Positions 62,945-64,000 of a stretch of 64,000 bases of DNA are shown piece after piece; the stretch's first letter is position 1; every line of letters begins with the position of its first letter. The notes beneath the pieces are model-generated. The model had not been told where the DNA came from and made no database searches. It saw only the letters and a program-made list of their open reading frames with translations. The translations under genes and the position numbers were made by a program. This DNA comes from Palsa-147 sp036513895 (GTDB lineage: Bacteria > Acidobacteriota > Terriglobia > Acidiferrales > UBA7541). The stretch spans positions 1 through 64,000 of the forward strand of contig DATBYF010000096.1 of the NCBI GenBank assembly GCA_036513895.1, given 5' to 3'.

Positions 62945-63165
62945 ATTGAGGCTCCGTCGGTCTCCTGGCTTGGCGGCAATTCTTGTGGTGCGGCCTTCCC
63001 ATTCCGGCGCCGGTTCGAGGGTTCGAATCAGCGATCGAAACAGTGGTGCGCACCTGGCAATTCCCGCCTTACAGTCGCGCGGCGGCGACGGTTTTTCACC
63101 GTCTTCCCGTGCACGGAGTCTCGGTCATTGTGAACCGAGCGCCGAACCTGCGAAATACACAGGCT
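62945..63165 (-). promoter_or_regulatory. Cobalamin (B12) riboswitch
   Basis: On the minus strand the order of conserved parts is right for a cobalamin riboswitch. GGGAA is at 63108-63104, GGTGAAAAACC at 63100-63090, a GC-rich part with CGACTGTAA follows, and the B12 box GCCAGGAGACC is at 62969-62959. CTCCGT just before GGGAA (63118-63113) can pair with ACGGAG just behind the B12 box (62957-62952), closing the core. A CTCCC/GGGAG hairpin close to the receptor's ribosome site suggests translational control. The boundaries are approximate. Confidence 0.93.
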
Positions 63166-63274
63166 GCGTGCGCCGCGGGGAAAATCTAACTTCTCGGTGT
63201 TTACTGCTTGCTTCGTACAAATTGTTTGCGTCGTTCCGGTGAAAATCCAAACTTGCTAACGCCGTTTCCTCGGA

Positions 63275-64000
63275 CTATTCCAACCGCTCCCCTCTTCCAT
63301 TCGTATCGCGCAACATAACCCGAGGCTTCCCGCCAGGCCTGATCTCCACATCCAGCGGCGCATTAAATACATCCTCAAGAATATCGCGGCGATAAACTTC
63401 TCTGGGCGTGCCGGTAATCTCGCATTTGCCGTGATGAAGCAGCACGATCCGATCCGAAAATTCCGCCGCCAGATTCAACTCGTGCGTCACGACCACCACC
63501 GTGTAGCGATTCTCATCTACGAGTCGCCGCAACCCCCGCAGCAATTCCACTTTCCCGCCGATATCGAGGTGCTGCGTCGGTTCGTCAAGTAGCAGTAGTG
63601 ACGGTTGCTGTGCCAGCGCGCGCGCTAAAATTACCCGCTGCTTCTCGCCGCCGGAGAGCTGCTCCATCCAGCGATCGCGCAGTTCAGTGGCTCCCACCTG
63701 TGAAAGCGCATTTTCTGCCATCAGACAATCTTCTTTCGACTCGAAGCGCAGCCGCCGCCCGTAGGGATATCGCCCTTGCAACACATACTCCCAAACACGC
63801 AATGGAAATATCAGCGCACTTTCTTGCTGCACCAGCGCAATCCGTTGCGCGCGCTCGCGTGGATCTAGCAGGCTGGGCTCCTTATCGTCCACGCGCACGA
63901 AACCTGAAAGCGGTTTGCACAATCCCGCCAGAAGTCTAAGCAGCGTTGATTTTCCGCTCGCGTTGGGTCCCAGAATCGCTACAATCTCGCGCCGCCGCGC
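63275..64000 (-). CDS. ABC transporter ATP-binding protein, BtuD/FecE-like (N-terminus beyond window)
   Basis: Only the last 241 residues are inside the window; the gene begins beyond the right edge. The Walker A box is GPNASGKST, followed by LLRLLAGLCKPLSG; the Q-loop is IALVQQESALIFPL; the signature LSGGEKQRVILARALAQ, Walker B LLLLDEPTQHLD and H-loop VVVVTHELNLAAEFSDRI are all intact. The pattern is that of importers of iron-siderophores and vitamin B12. The cobalamin riboswitch and BtuB-like receptor downstream favour B12, so this is probably the ATPase of a btuFCD set whose other genes lie to the right. I did not assign the symbol because the permease is not visible. Confidence 0.92.
   Translation of the reverse strand, partial: ARRREIVAILGPNASGKSTLLRLLAGLCKPLSGFVRVDDKEPSLLDPRERAQRIALVQQESALIFPLRVWEYVLQGRYPYGRRLRFESKEDCLMAENALSQVGATELRDRWMEQLSGGEKQRVILARALAQQPSLLLLDEPTQHLDIGGKVELLRGLRRLVDENRYTVVVVTHELNLAAEFSDRIVLLHHGKCEITGTPREVYRRDILEDVFNAPLDVEIRPGGKPRVMLRDTNGRGERLE

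Overview
The window reads as a chromosome segment of an uncultured or little-studied member of the Acidobacteriota (probably the Terriglobia side). The reasons are a 1333-residue Oar-type TonB-dependent receptor with an N-terminal carboxypeptidase-regulatory-like domain, a second receptor of similar build, many exported proteins of unknown function, several DinB-fold proteins, moderately high GC and strong GGAGG ribosome-binding sites. This assignment is an inference from gene content, not from a marker-gene tree. I see no phage, transposon, integrase or CRISPR array; one gene is decayed.

Layout. 1-4 kb: end of folC, a DinB-like protein, a class I glutamine amidotransferase-like hydrolase, an SDR oxidoreductase and an exported protein. 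4.1-8.5 kb: a large exported protein of unknown function, an esterase-TPR protein and a second DinB protein. 8.6-13.7 kb: hslV-hslU followed by a fibronectin-type lipoprotein, a membrane protein, an FAH-family hydrolase and a small membrane protein. 13.8-18.4 kb: a propionyl/acyl-CoA carboxylase set (beta subunit, biotin carboxylase, biotin carrier) with a CADD/TenA-like gene inside it. 18.4-19.7 kb: parvulin lipoprotein and rpmB. 20-28 kb: a permease with a C-terminal B12-binding-like module, then a peroxide-defence cluster (katE, tRNA-Ala, katG and a divergent oxyR whose sensor cysteines fall at 199 and 208). 28-35.6 kb: the giant receptor, a secreted caspase-like protein and a small secreted protein. 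35.6-44 kb: an nfeD-SPFH pair, a small DUF3303-like protein, a frameshifted epoxide hydrolase, a LolA-like protein and an exported TldD/TldE-like pair. 44-54 kb: phosphoesterase, CDF transporter with three C-terminal domains, GT39-like membrane protein, a GH18-deacetylase-GT2 fusion, and an iorA-iorB molybdenum hydroxylase pair. 54-58 kb: EamA transporter, DUF3658 protein, panB, DinB protein, panC. 58-64 kb, all on the minus strand: btuD-like ATPase (cut by the edge), a cobalamin riboswitch, a btuB-like receptor, gatB, a peroxiredoxin and a 2H phosphoesterase.

The most interesting observation is the peroxiredoxin at 58699-59175 (minus). Its reading frame contains a single in-frame TGA exactly where Bcp/PrxQ proteins carry the peroxidatic cysteine (TPG-C-T becomes TPG-TGA-T). 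A small hairpin with a G at the start of its apical loop lies 17 nucleotides behind the TGA, as expected of a bacterial SECIS element. It is therefore a candidate selenocysteine peroxiredoxin that ordinary gene calling would reduce to its C-terminal two thirds.

Other points worth a second look are the OxyR-like sites in the katG/oxyR and katE upstream regions, the B12-binding-like domain on the permease, the three-enzyme polysaccharide fusion, the triple C-terminal domain of the CDF transporter, the exported TldD/TldE pair, and a possibly leaderless hslV with a long propeptide.
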